64,000 bases of DNA, from NCBI RefSeq assembly GCF_003073045.1, contig NC_037597.1, forward strand, positions 4,770,717-4,834,716, given 5' to 3'. Source of the stretch: Pomacea canaliculata (lineage: Eukaryota > Mollusca > Gastropoda > Architaenioglossa > Ampullariidae). A program made the translations under genes and the position numbers. Within the stretch, counting starts at the first letter, position 1. Every line of letters starts with the position of its first letter. The notes below the pieces were generated by a model. The model was not told the origin of the DNA. It made no database searches and saw only the letters and a list, made by a program, of their open reading frames with translations. This document shows, piece after piece, positions 8,716-20,869 of the stretch.

Positions 8716-9322
8716 TTTTTTGGGGTGTTTAGTGTGTTGAAAGATAAATATACATTTTTAAAATCAAGTTATAGTAAAAATCAAAGATGTCTAGAAGAAC
8801 AGGGAAAATTTAAACTCCACACATTTAATTAAATACTTATCATATCAGCACTGTCCATCTGTCATGGTCATCCTAACATTATATGCAGGTGGTCTCCAGG
8901 TTATGAAGGAGTTACGTTTCCAAGACCATCTTCCTCAGTTTTGTGCAACTATTATATCCAATGCATGCATACATGTACAATTTCTCTTTATTATTAGTCA
9001 TTTATTTTTTCTATGCACAGAAAATACTTCAGAAACACTTCTTAAATACAGATAAATAGTGAAACAAATTCCTAGATTTGTTATTGCAAACTATTTGCCT
9101 GCAACTTGGACTTCTGGATTAACAGGCCTTGTGGCAGTTTGTTCCTAAGTATGGATGTCTGCAACTCAGATAGTGTTAACCAGGCACTGCCTGTACTGCA
9201 CTTGCTTAGGATTATATTACAATCAATCCACCATTTTTTTTAATGTTTAGTGCTATTTCACAAAAGTGGAGTAATTCCAGTTTTTCAGAAAGATGTGTTT
9301 TATGAATCTGTTGTCGCTGTTT

Positions 9323-9436
9323 GAATAAAATAATCCAGTTTGTAGCAAAAAAGATGGCAGCAACACAAATGGGATTAGATGGAACTTGCTCAAAACCCAC
9401 CAAGTTAAGCCTTGGAACTACAGGATAACAGCTTGA
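9323..9436 (+). repeat. Diverged direct repeat, copy 1
   Basis: It begins TTTGAATAAAATAATCCAG and shares with 9928-10056 the ordered blocks AATAAAATAATYCAGTTTG, GGCAGCAACA, GGRTTAGATG, AACTTRNTCAAA, AAGCCTT, ACTACAGGATA and CAGCTTGAT. It reads like an old interspersed element present twice. The - strand contains short open frames in both copies, but they share no conserved protein. Confidence 0.65.
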
Positions 9437-9927
9437 TTGTACAAGGTGATAAAATATATTGAAAGAACACCACCTCTTTTCTGTAGTTGTGCTGATTTTC
9501 CCATCTATTCAGTTATATTTTTTAAGTGTTGAGCTAAGTCTGCATAATTTTAACTAAAATGATGCAAAACTTCTGTTGGACCATTTTGTTTCAAAGGATT
9601 ATCCTTCTAGTAAACCCAAGGACCTCGGATCCTGTAAGAGTTATTTTACCTTTCTTAGGATTGTGTTAATCTGAATTTGTAACACATTTACTAACTGAAA
9701 AATTGGAACGAAAGATGGTTGACATGAAAAGTTTAATTGACCGGTGAAGACTTCCAAACATCTTGCCAACAGGAATTTATGTGCAAGTAGATGAATGGCA
9801 AGTGCATAAAAAAACATTTGCAAAAGGCATGATCTGACTCTAACCATTAAAAAGTGATAGATTGCAAAAATGCTGTACATCAATAACAAGAGATAATTCT
9901 TTTTAAAAAAAATATATATATTGTGTA

Positions 9928-10056
9928 AATAAAATAATTCAGTTTGCAGCAAAACAACAGCAGCTGTTGGCAGCAACAGGAATTGGGGTTAGATGAACTT
10001 AGTCAAACCCTAAAATTAAGCCTTTTGACTACAGGATATATTAGCAGCTTGATTTT
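9928..10056 (+). repeat. Diverged direct repeat, copy 2
   Basis: Second copy of the 9323-9436 block. It has an insertion (CAGCAGCTGTT) and a few bases added near the end. Copies are about 600 bp apart in the same orientation. Confidence 0.65.
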
Positions 10057-10199
10057 ATATTAAATGATTGAGCCATTAATATGAGTGGAGAAAGACAAAA
10101 TATTATCAACACCCTAATTCTTATCAGGATTTTTATGATGAAAGTATACCTAATAGGGGCACAGTGAGAGACAGAGTACACTCAAGTGGTCCAGGCTGG

Positions 10200-10220
10200 T
10201 TTTTTTTTTTTTTTTTTTTT
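10200..10220 (+). repeat. Poly(T) run, 21 bases
   Basis: Uninterrupted T run. Read on the - strand it is a poly(A), which could mark the 3' end of a retroposed sequence, but no target duplication was found around it. Confidence 0.8.
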
Positions 10221-11145
10221 CTAAAATGCCTAAGACTTATGACCAGAAAATCAGGTGCTGCCATTACTGAAGTACCGTACTGCTTCATGTATTACACTGA
10301 CCATCTGAAAACTGCTTTGGACAGTTTGCAAACAGACTATAGACTATACAACATAGTATATGCATTCTTGCTTACAGTTTTAGCTCATGTTTATCTGCAG
10401 TGCTAGGTGTTTTGCCTTACAAAAAGAATACAGTGATTGAATGTGACTTTTCTAAGAGCAAAGATTTCTTAAAAACTGTATGACTCCTTATTGAAAAATG
10501 TTGACAGGTTCTATTGAAAATGTTACATTTCAATACTTTCAAGCAACACAAACAATTGGACAGAAGGTGTCTTAAAATATATTGGACAGTAATATCCAAA
10601 GAATTATTTCATAAAGTCTATTATTCAATGAATTTTAGTGGCACACTTGTTACACATTAAGCTCGAAAATAAATGCTAAAACGGAACTTAATTTAGACCA
10701 CATTGGAGTTTAATTGTTGAAAAATGACCACTGTAGGGAAAACTGGGCCTGGATCACAACTAGTTGTCATGTGACCTTTGGCCACACTACGATGTTATAG
10801 TGGTCAGAAATAGCCTGGGTCCAGTGGGTTAAACTAATATTAACTTTAATCTGCATGATTGTTTCACTAAATAAAGACATATAATGATTAAACCTAAATA
10901 ACATCCTCGTTGAACTTTAACAGACTTAAAAATATTCTGGCTTAACAAGTTCAGAAAAGAACTGACTCTGGTGGCAGACTTGCTTTTAATGAAGATTGAA
11001 ATGCAATGCATACAAGGTAAAATCTATAATTATAACAATGTCAATCTTGTGGATTGTTTACTCCATCTGTTACCATGATCATGTTCAAAAGTCAAAAGCA
11101 TCAGTCATTAAAAAACCTGAATTCCCCAAATCCCTCAGCTTATTC

Positions 11146-14100
11146 TCATTTTTGCCCAGCCATGGTAACATCTGAAATCCATTTGAGATATGGTGGATTT
11201 CCATTATCAATCTGCAATGTAAAGAAATAGAGATCAAATGTGACAGCAGTTCATTTTTTTAAGGATGCCTTCATCAGTAGACTCAGCAAAGAAAACATTA
11301 AAACCTCTCTCCTACACATATATGCCAGATTAAAGAAATCATCTGCCTTTTTGCCTATTTATCCAGCAGCATGTTCTATGATATCTGAAATCCACAAAAA
11401 TAATAGTAACTTCAATGATGTAGTGTTATGAAAATATTACTTTGTAACACACTAGATTGTTACTAATATGATACATTGTTTTACTGACAATTAGGTTTCA
11501 CTTCAGAGTTTATAATCATTAATGTGAGCATGCAATGCACATCTGATGCCATGAGAGTGAAGGTGGTCACTACTATACTTGTGATTTAGTCTTGTTGTAG
11601 TATTGTTGCAGTTTCTGTAACAGCTTTTGTTTTTATATGAGTGGGTTGTTAGCCCAAAGCAAAACCCCCAACCTGGAGGGCTAGGGTGCAACATTTTAGT
11701 GTGGCCTCTCCCTGACAGACCTGTTCGGCTTGGTAAGACCTGCCAGGAGCACAAGGCTTCCACCGACATAGCTCTGTGGATCGACAAGGCGCGCAAGCCG
11801 CACACACCACCACACCACCATCACACCACTACAAGGTAAGTTGCACCAACTGGTGGTGGTTTTTCTATATAGGCATCTCACAATTTATTATTATCATATG
11901 AAATGCTTACTGACAACAATAACAAAGTTCTTTTAGTACTAACCTTGGCAGAAATAACTTCTGCAACAGAGTATGGATGATTTTTTCTGAAAAAAAAAAA
12001 ACCACATCATGACATTAACAAATTTCATATTTTTTATCACTGAAACTATGTGGGTATGTTGATAATTGACTGTTTCTCCAGTTAGAAGACTAAATAAATG
12101 CCTAAAGTATTTTTACTCCAATACATATATGTAAATCATGTAACAACAACCATTTAACAAATGAGCCCATAAAATCAAATAAAAACAGGTACCAGAGTTG
12201 TAGGGGAGGACAATATGGAGTGTAGAATAAAATAACATAGCTTCTGTTTAGTATGTGTGATGAAATAAACATTTCATCAGTGTTGGATGTTTCAATTTCG
12301 TAGCACTGTATCTACCAAAAAGAAAATTACCTAAATGTTCAAAAACAGACATGCAGGTAACAGTTAAAATTGCCTGATGTATATGCCAACTAACCTCACA
12401 AAGTCAGACACGGCGTCTACTTTAGATGTCATTGTCTTTAGCATCTGTTGAAAAGAAAAATATTCATAAATTTATTGATATGTACAAATTTAGCACAATG
12501 TTTTTTTTATGTATAGGAAAAATAAATTCTAAACAGGTTTAAGGTATTTTTGATATAAGATTTTAACATAACCATGTTTAATTTAATTCATCTGTTATTT
12601 TTCTTTTAACAGTCACCAAATATTTCCACTGTGCAATTTTACTGATCCTTTAGTTATCTTCCTCCTTTAAAAAAGGACCACAACAGTATGTGTAACACTT
12701 AGGACAGAATTTTCTTAACATATATCAGGAATATATGATGTGTAGCTGATTTTGAACACCATGAACTGTTGATGTTTTTATTGACTGAACAATAAAGTGA
12801 ATGCAGAAATTACAGAATGACAATCAACACTGTACCAGTAGAAGCTCTGAATCTTCTTCAATCTTTCCTTCCCATTCATACCTGCAAAATATTATTTCAC
12901 TGCTTGAGAAATCTTTTGAAGCCATAAACCATAGACAACAGCACATTTTGTGGGTTAAATATTTAACACATGCAAAATGTCTTTCTCAGGATTGTAGTTT
13001 CTTCTTATTTCCATTAACATCTACAAGTTATATAATGACTTAAAATCACTGTTGGGATTCAAAGTGTGTTCAACCATTTTTTAGATTTGATCTGGCTATG
13101 GAACATGGATTTAAACAAAATATTCTTTTACATATCTTTAATCAAATACAGAAGGGGTTTGCAGAAAACTAAGTGTGCTCATTCTAGCAGACAACACAGT
13201 TATGAATAATAGTATCATTTTTCCTGTAATGCTGTTCCTTTTTCACACCCTTCCTTTTGCAATATCATGTTACTCTCAGCTCTTGTTCTTGTTATCTGGT
13301 TCCTCTTTGTGTTTTTTGTGTTTGATTTTATTCTTTGTTAAGTACAGTTGTTTATTCTTTTATAGCTCATATGTTATTTTTTCCTCTCCCTCGTATGCTG
13401 TCCATGTTTTGTTCTTATTCTTAAGTGCTAAGAGCATACTCCTTAGAAGTGCAAGTATGCGCTTTACAAATTTTGCATTTATAATTATTACTTACTTTCT
13501 GTATGCAACAGAATCATACATTTAACTCATAACTAGCTTGCTGGAGTGAAAAATACTCAATGCTTAAATTTCTAAACTTCAGATTTAAAAAAAAAATTGA
13601 TTAAACAAGGGTTGAGGTGTATAGGAACATACACTGATGTGATTCCTGGAATGATGTTGACACAAGCAACAAGTTTCTGACTGACCAGACCACTGCAAAA
13701 AAACAAAACAAAAAATTGAACTTTAAATGACATTACATAAATGATTACATGTGTTCCCTTGACATGCCATGTCCTTGACACAGTGTACCCCTTGTGCTCA
13801 GCGCTGCTTTGTAGAATTTCAAAGAAAAAAATAAATAGTGGAAACAGGACTTTACAATACAGTAATAATATATTGTGCATAAGGCTAACAGTAGTGATAA
13901 GGTATACTTTATAAATTTCAAAACGGGAAGAGAGCACTTGCACATTATATTTCAATGCCAAAGAGAAATGTAGTTGTGAAATGGTGAGGACTATTCCCAT
14001 AGTAGAAAATAATATCATTATTAAGAATGTGTTATTTTATGACATATGCTTACTGTGCAATTTTCTTTGCCACCTCCATGTTCGGCACCGTAACGAATGC

Positions 14101-14178
14101 CATTGAGGCACTGCCTGTAATGTAGGGCTCAGCCATTGTTGTGAATGCTCGCCTAAAGAAGCTGAACAACACTGGCAT
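11146..14178 (-). CDS. CUTA: CutA1-family divalent-cation tolerance protein (CUTA)
   Basis: CutA1 proteins are small ferredoxin-fold trimers. Bacterial CutA is tied to copper and divalent-metal tolerance; the animal protein is linked to acetylcholinesterase sorting. Coding exons on the - strand, in order: 14178-14054, 13692-13633, 12881-12836, 12444-12395, 11986-11944 and 11211-11146. They total 390 bases (129 aa plus stop), and all introns are GT-AG with matching phases. Key segments: SMAFVTVPNMEVAKKIA at residues 25-41; KLVACVNIIPGITSVYEWEG at 48-67 with the family Cys at 52; KIEEDSELLLMLKT; NHPYSVAEVIS with His97-Pro98-Tyr99; and NGNPPYLKWI at 111-120. The first Met used here (14178) follows seven in-frame codons that start at a splice acceptor, so the real N-terminus probably includes an upstream exon. 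MAEPY at 14136 is an alternative start, comparable to the short human form. The usual Glu after HPY is Ser here. Confidence 0.9.
11640..11840. mobile_element. GC-rich island in a CUTA intron, probable transposon fragment
   Basis: About 200 bp of GC-rich sequence stands out in the AT-rich intron 11212-11943 and ends in a CAC-rich run (11799-11831). It is open in several frames, but none resembles a known domain, and its composition differs sharply from the CUTA exons. I think it is a retroelement 3' piece, from a general resemblance only; no clear target duplication was found. A donor-like AAG|GTAAGT occurs on the + strand near 11835. Confidence 0.35.
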
Positions 14179-14199
14179 GAAATACAGGCTCACTCCAAC
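14054..14199 (-). other. CUTA: CUTA first recognised exon
   Basis: The exon begins after a weak acceptor (TTTGAAATAG) and ends at CA|GTAAGC. Its frame is open from the acceptor, giving VGVSLYF before the first Met, then MPVLFSFFRRAFTTMAE. The hydrophobic stretch followed by TMA resembles the long human isoform's N-terminal region, which suggests that translation starts in an exon further upstream (above 14200). Confidence 0.6.
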
Positions 14200-17100
14200 C
14201 TATTTCAAATAAACAATAATAATGATACACACAACAATATGAGAACTTTGTTAGAGGTAGATTGAATCACTTATTTTCACATTCACATCTTAATGCTTCA
14301 CATTTAGATAATCCTATGTATTTGTTATTTTATCAGATCAAGTTGCATGACATCACACTGCCATGGCCTAGAACGATGCCTGGTGCATGTAAAAGTCTCT
14401 CAAATGTTGGCGAAAAATATTTGTGTACTTACATTCTAGTACTGGATTGTTCAGACATTTGTATTTATTTTTCAGTTCATAAAAACATATGTAAACAATT
14501 TTATATGTGAAATCTACTGCTATCATGAAAGTTGTCACCTGCATTAGATGAGTGAAAATGAGTCTACTACTCCTCAACCGACCTTTTTTGGTAGACCTCG
14601 AATTTAACAAACTAAGTCCGTTTGGCCGTCCGGTATATAATAGTACACAGGTAATTTTTGTAAACCCGATTGACTAGAATTCGTAGAAATCGACTTAGAA
14701 GTTGAGTAGATCGGCACCGAGTACTTATGACATTAAAAAAAAAAAAACTGCGATAAGTGGTTTACAAAAAGCAATTATCTCCACAACAGTGTTATAAAAA
14801 TTAGATCAATATCAGATACAATAATTTAGTTGCGCTGTTGTCTATTGCCATCGACAAAATCAAATACAAGCTTGGTACTAAGAGTTCGTTGATGGCACAA
14901 AAATATGATCTTCACCATCATATGGAAGACGTGAGTAAGTGAGAAGGAGGGCGAACGCGAGAGAAAAATACTAAGTGGTTTTTTTCTGTGGTAGCACTTA
15001 CAAAAAGAAAAAATATTAGAGGAAAAATACCCCGAACACGACCGTCGTACACAAGAACCATCAACCTGGTCTTTGAAGTTCTCTCCCTTATTGTTTTGTT
15101 TTGTTAGCGATGATGTGATTGGACAGATTCCTCCAATGGTTCGTGATTTTATGATTTCACCTCAAATCTTACGAGTTTCTCCCTTGGACCGCAGAACCCA
15201 TGGCAACGTGACAGGAGAAAAAGAAGTTACGACGCCCCGATTTGTGAGTTCTTTCTTGTGCGTCTACTTCATATGTTTTATTTGACACATGATCAAGTGA
15301 CTTAACTGTGTCTTTAAAGTGTGCGCACAAGAAATGATAGTTTCGCATGTTATGTTGCCTGTCGAATGTTTAAACTACGTGGCACGTGATGCAGAACTTC
15401 GACATCAAAGAGCCACTCGTTCAAATCATCTAAGCGCTGGGCAACAAAGTGAATGGAGCCTTGCTTTCAGTAATTACTTCAGAAAAACTGCAAAGACGTA
15501 GAATCTCGCTGTACACAATAGCGTTTCAAACATAAAAAATTACAAAGGAGTGAATAAAGTTTTGAACACAATACTTCTGAAACAAATGCTGTGTCCGGTA
15601 ACCACTACACTATGGAGTCTTGACACAAGATAATCGAAGCTAATCTTCTTAACATGTATTTTACGGCAATCTCTGGTGCTGTCCCAGTTGTTTTGGGCCT
15701 TAGGTATCTTACCTGCTACCATTATCTGTAGGCGCTACATGGCAATTTTTTTTTAAAGGTTGCTCAATTCAGCGCCATACGAATTTTTCATGGTTCATTT
15801 TCGCTCATTGTGGTGTGTCAAAGTCATTGATATAACACTTTCGAAGTTGCTCCCTTCTCTGAGGTGTTTAGGAGCGGAGACGGAGGAATCAGCAACACTG
15901 CACGACATTCTATCGAGAACTGTCCTTCAAAGTACTTTGGAAAGATGTCGACCACGATGTGATCAGAGGAGGAACTGGTTTACAAACGTGAAGGAGTAAA
16001 CTATTCATCCCGTGCAGGACCTTCTCATCATCCTCAAGACAGACCTAAGTGGCTTGCCTTGTCAGCTGCCGGGTCTTTACGAGCTGCCCTCGACGACCAG
16101 TTCCGACGGACCAATATAGGTGGTACCAGTCAAAGGACGATTGAATGAATGTCAACTATATTCATTCATTGAGGAAAAAAAAATCAGTATACACAATTAG
16201 AGTCTAGCGACCATTTTAGCGCCTCGACCTAGACGTCTTGTGGACTTTCAGTTGCTTTCGGCTCCTTAGCAGAAGACTTAACGGAGTTAGAAAGCTAACG
16301 ATCTTGTTACTTTTTTAATCGGCCCCACTTTTAGCATTGTAACAAACGATTCCATAAGACTCAGTATTGACTTTCGCTGCAGGATCCAAGCACACACTGT
16401 AAGCTTGAGTGTGTATTGTATATTAGCGTGTGTGTGTGGGTTTTTTTTTCGGTGTGTGGTGGAGGGGGGTGGTGTGTCTGTGTCGCTGCGTGCGTATGTC
16501 TGCGTACGTCAGTGGATGAGGGAGACGCGCGAGTGAGCAAGGGATTGACGGAGACGCGAAGTATCTGCCATGACATAGGGAGAAGTTGTGGTTTAGGTCA
16601 AAAAGTGTACACTTATCTTGAGAGCGACCGAACGATTAAGGTTGTGACACTTCTCTTCTGATGAAGGACAAGTGCTTCACAATTTGAGTATTTAAGTATC
16701 ATTTAATCAGAGGACTCGGACACTGCGTGCACATTTTTGTGTGCGAGAGAGAGAGAGAGAGAAAGAAAACATGACAGAGAAGAGGGTGCATAAATCGTAT
16801 TATTTTCCCAGTATATAATGAAAACCAGACCAAGAGACACCAGAGAGCCTGAGACGAACAAACCAACTCAACATATCTAACATCTAAGTAGGTCTGCTTG
16901 GAATCCACAATGGCATACTCTTGAACAGCTCGACGCCAGCACAGAGAGATTATCCGATATCACATCTGATGATACAGCGATGTCCTTTCATTTTCATCTC
17001 TTTGTCACCACATCACTGTAAATTGCTACATTCCTGGCGCCGTGAAAAAGTTAATGGAGTCAAGCATGCACGCGACTTCAAACTCACGTTCCTTTTTTTT

Positions 17101-18682
17101 TTTTTCACTCACACTCAATGCTTTGGTTTTGTTTTTCAAGATACTTATCTCAAGGGCTTTTTAAAAACATTTCCTCCGTGTTGGCGATGTTCCTTTTTTT
17201 TTTCCATCTGACTCATTGTCGGTCAATACAGACATACGTGCAAAAAGGCATCGTATTGTCCCCTCTTGTTGATAAAATGAATTACGGCTTTTTTGATTTC
17301 TTCCTTCCTGTATAGGCAGTGAGAACATCTATGAATGAAAGGTCGAGTAGGTCTGTTCGGCTGGAATTACTACTAAGGCTGCATGTCCGCAACTGTTGAC
17401 TCACCATTAACTTACAAGACCGTGAACAAACCGAGGGTTACGCCGGGGGTTAATTTACCACGAGTTTTTTTCTACAGATCCGTTCTGTGATTGGCTGGCT
17501 TATTTTAGTCAGGCATCTCTTCCTCGTTCTACAACTTCCTTGTCAAAGTGAAGTGACCTCTACGGCCTGCTTGTGTTTACTACAGATGATGACCTCCAGA
17601 GGTCAGTTCTCTGCAGGCAATTGACTGTTGAGTTGACGCATGAACGAGGAGGGAACTTGAAAAGGAAGGATCTTTGAACTGTTTTGTGTTTGACGGATCA
17701 GGTATCGGACATGTAACACTCTGTTGTCCGTCAAGCATGTTCAGGACATCTTGGACTGTCTTTAAAACGACTACAATACTTTGAAAGAAAAGAAGGGATC
17801 AAGCGGCCAATCGAAAGAATCAAAGAACAAGTGAATGAAAAACAAAAAAAGTGAAAATAAAGGAAAAAGCAAATGGGAGTAGCTTGACGAGAGAAGGAGA
17901 TGGGCGTTACACGGTAGATGATCGAGTATAAGACTGAGCATGGAGCTCAAGCAAATGTGTGACTGTAAAAATTAGAGAAAGATCTTTAATACTGAGGTAT
18001 GGAAACATGGCGCCGTCTGAAATACAACAATTTTACCGAAAGTTCACTCGCCTCTGTAGTTTCTTGTGACGAAATACTTGGGTAAAGGTTTGTTCTGCTT
18101 GAATCACAGCCATGATGTGTAACAACAGAGAATATTCTTCACGTTGACATTCTGTGTTATAACGTTTTTTTCTCTCTTTTTTCTCCCTTGACTTCCACAG
18201 TTTTATCATTAACCAAAAAAAAAAAAAATCTCGAACATTTAAGATTGAAAAAAAAGGTAACGCGAGGTCGAGCTTTCTATCTTGCAGGATGATGAACCCC
18301 TGACATAGGAGATGCTGTGATGTCGTGTATCGACCGACATTCGATGATAGCGTTGTTGTCCTGCTTTGCTCGTCAGACCGCCCTTGGGCCTCCTTGCTAT
18401 AGTGGATGTGGCGGATTAATCTTCCCTCTTTCCTTACCAAAGGTAACCAACGATAGACTGATGACTGGGGAAGGGAGGGGAAGAGAAGGACTGAAGGAGG
18501 GTCAGTCAATTTTTAAATTTGATCAAAAGAAACGCACGCTAGTAGAGGGACTGGGAAGGTAAACATAAGAGCAACTGCTTTGTCGTTGCAGTTGCATTTA
18601 TTGTTCAAACGAGCGAAATACTTTTGGGTCATTCACTCAGTCTGCCTTTCTATATTTGTCTGTGTGTGCATCGAAGGATGTC
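14200..18682. other. Non-coding region upstream of CUTA; transition to GC-richer DNA
   Basis: No coding exon was recognised. The CUTA 5' exon and promoter should be here. Two CCAAT boxes in opposite orientation (ATTGG near 15118-15122 and CCAAT near 15133-15137) make the 15.1-kb area a candidate. From about 14.6 kb rightwards the sequence becomes GC-richer. GT-rich low-complexity sequence lies at 16426-16510 and a GA repeat at 16744-16763. Apparent long frames here (for example - strand 18033-18509) have no recognisable domain. Confidence 0.45.
16426..16510 (+). repeat. GT/G-rich low-complexity tract
   Basis: Mixed GTGT, G-run and GTCTGC repeats. It creates overlapping open frames on both strands that are artefacts of composition. 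Confidence 0.7.
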
Positions 18683-18690
18683 GGTTCAGG
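18683..18690 (+). repeat. Left 8-bp target-site duplication GGTTCAGG
   Basis: Exact copy at 18881-18888, flanking the 190-bp MITE copy 1. Confidence 0.8.
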
Positions 18691-18880
18691 TACGGACGTG
18701 TATAGGTAGATTGCTGTCTGCCGAGACCAACGCTTAGTCTCTTGTGAAGTTTTCCGCTGTTAGTCTCGGCGAGCCTAAACAATGAATGTAACTAAACCGG
18801 AAGCTTTGTACACACCTGCCTCGTTTCAGTAGTTAACTGGAAAAAAATCGTCTGCCAGCTGTCCAGTAATACAAGTTCGT
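18691..18880 (+). mobile_element. 190-bp MITE family, copy 1 (complete)
   Basis: The element runs from TACGGACGTGTATAGG to CAGTAATACAAGTTCGT and is bounded by an exact 8-bp duplication, GGTTCAGG. The ends are imperfect inverted repeats (ACGRAC-TGTA-TGCTG). Internal landmarks are GTCTCGGCGAGCCTAAACAA, AAACCGGAAGCTTTGTA and GCCTCGTTTCAGTAGTTA. Two more copies occur in this window (25937-26066 and, inverted, 41267-41499). An 8-bp duplication points to the hAT or P superfamily. It has no coding capacity. Confidence 0.85.
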
Positions 18881-18888
18881 GGTTCAGG
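18881..18888 (+). repeat. Right 8-bp target-site duplication GGTTCAGG
   Basis: Exact second copy of 18683-18690. Confidence 0.8.
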
Positions 18889-20869
18889 GGGATTAAAAGT
18901 CGCGGTTCACAGGCCTTATGACAGTTTATTTGGCAACGATTGTTCTATGCTGACATTTATTGGCTCGGTCTCTGTGCTGATGACAGCCAAGAGTGAGACA
19001 TGATCTCGAGAGGTCTCGGCATCTCTCGGTGTCCAGATAACCAGGTGAGGCTCGTGCACTGCAGTATTCGCGTCCTTGCGTTACACCTGTCAGACACTTT
19101 CGTTACATTTCTTGTCACCACGGACTTTTACAGACAAAGGTCAAGAAGCTTTCCTTCAAGAAAGTATTATCAGAAAGACCTTCGATCCGGACTGGGGAAT
19201 ATTTTTTGCGTGGGATGTTTGTAAGGGATACTTCAATAGCTGTTTTCTTTCGGGATTACTTTCTATGTCTGCTTCTTACCAGACAACCAGCTACTGAATA
19301 AACGTAATACATAAAAGAAAGAATAAAAAAGTGACTGGGGGAAGAGAACAAGTTTAGAGCCAATCAAATAATTGCAAGAGCCTGCACGGCCGTTGGCAGG
19401 TCACAGTCAAGTCTGTTGCAACGATACACAGGCATGTGATCGCAACTATCTCTGCACTCTTTCTCTCTGGCACGGAATCAAAACTCATTGAACTGCAGAT
19501 AAAGTTTGTGGCAAAGGTGCAGTGGACCTGTATCTTCTAGCTCAGCAATCTGTTTTGGAAATTCCTTTTGTTGTGACGACACACCTCTCGAGGCAATGGC
19601 CCGAGCACTAAGATACACTAATCACCTGCAGTCATCTTCTCAGAAAATAGATGGCGCGTGCTCTTGGTCGAACTACTTTGCTCTGGGTCCTTATTCATGA
19701 AGTCAGAATAAGTCGTTTTATGAGGGAAATCTTGTTCGTAGATGGTGTCCAGACTAGGCGGATATTGCTGTGCCCTGGGACCACAGTCATGAAGCTGTTA
19801 TCAAGTTATCAAGATTCCCTGGGGTAAACTACCGAGGGGTCTGGATAGTGTATTGTAACTACCAAGACGAAATGTTTTCTTGATTTCCTCTCGCCACTGA
19901 CTTACACTGGCTTGGGGAATACGACCTCTGAACTGTGAGTAGGGTACAGTGACTAACCAACAGGGTTGGCAGACAGGTGACAACAGTCTAGAGTGACCTC
20001 ACGATGTCTTTGTCTCAAGACCGTTTGGAATGCTATCTTGTGGCTCGGTGTTAGATATCAAATCTTGTGGAATACATCAGGTGGTTGAATCTTGCTGTCA
20101 GCTTGATACGACAGACACGAATTAAACTTTTATTTGTTACAAATCAGGTGTGCGAGTGATTTAGTAATTTATTTCTTAAATGTTCTCACATCTAAAGTCT
20201 CTCTCACTCACACACGCGCTCGCGCACGCTTACACACACACATCTTATCATCTCTCACATACAAACGCACATACACTCACACACAGTCCTCCACGCACGC
20301 AGCACATCACAACAACAATAAAAGTTGTGATTTGTTCTTGGACAGAAAAAGACAATAAAAGATTGAAAACATGTTCAGAAGAGGACAAAGTCTGGAAGTG
20401 TACAGACTATGAAGTTTGTACAACGCAGGATGGAAAATAGTACAAAGCAGGAGCAAACACAAAGAAGGATGAAAGGAAAGCGCGAACAAAGAAATGAAGA
20501 AGGTGAGAGCCGCGTGGTCAGGGTCAACATAAGCACTGTTCTTAACACTCATCGAATAGTCTGACAGTCGTTAACCCGCTTCCTGACGGAGCGGGCGCCG
20601 AGTGGCTTGAAGTCGCAGCCATTAACAATCTGATTATCGCTCGTCCTCCAAGGGGAGGGTGCGCCACTCAGCATCTCCAGACCATTCATGAAAAGTACAA
20701 CTTCAAGAGCTCCACTCGGTGGCCTCTTTCAAACGGAAAACATTGCTACACATTAAACACGAGATGCTCTTGTCCAAACAGATTTTCTCCCAGCAAAATG
20801 CAGCTGGGGGCGAGGAGCTAAGTGAGTGACTGTGGAGCAGAGAGTGTTTACTGGGAGGATCAAGAACAT
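18889..20869. other. Non-coding region with CA-rich microsatellite
   Basis: No recognisable coding exon. A CA/CT-rich microsatellite lies at about 20197-20298. Open frames of 60-90 codons here overlap on both strands and show no domain. Confidence 0.45.
20197..20298 (+). repeat. CA/CT-rich microsatellite
   Basis: Interrupted ACAC, CTCTCACTCACAC and ACGCACGC repeats. It produces the short open frames seen in three phases here. Confidence 0.75.

Larger units (their letters stand above)
8716..11145. other. Convergent intergenic region between DNAJC4 and CUTA
   Basis: AT-rich, with no coding exon. It must contain the 3' UTR of CUTA (- strand, below 11146), but I see no AATAAA in that orientation close to the stop. 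ATTAAA variants occur on the - strand, for example at 10985-10990. A pair of diverged direct repeats lies at 9323-9436 and 9928-10056, and a 21-base T run at 10200-10220. Confidence 0.5.

Noticed and set aside
13572..14018. 148-codon - strand open frame as an independent gene
   Set aside because: Only the part GLVSQKLVACVNIIPG is real: it is CUTA exon 13633-13692 read through into introns.
18033..18509. 158-codon - strand open frame
   Set aside because: No recognisable domain, it overlaps a + strand frame, and residues follow base composition.
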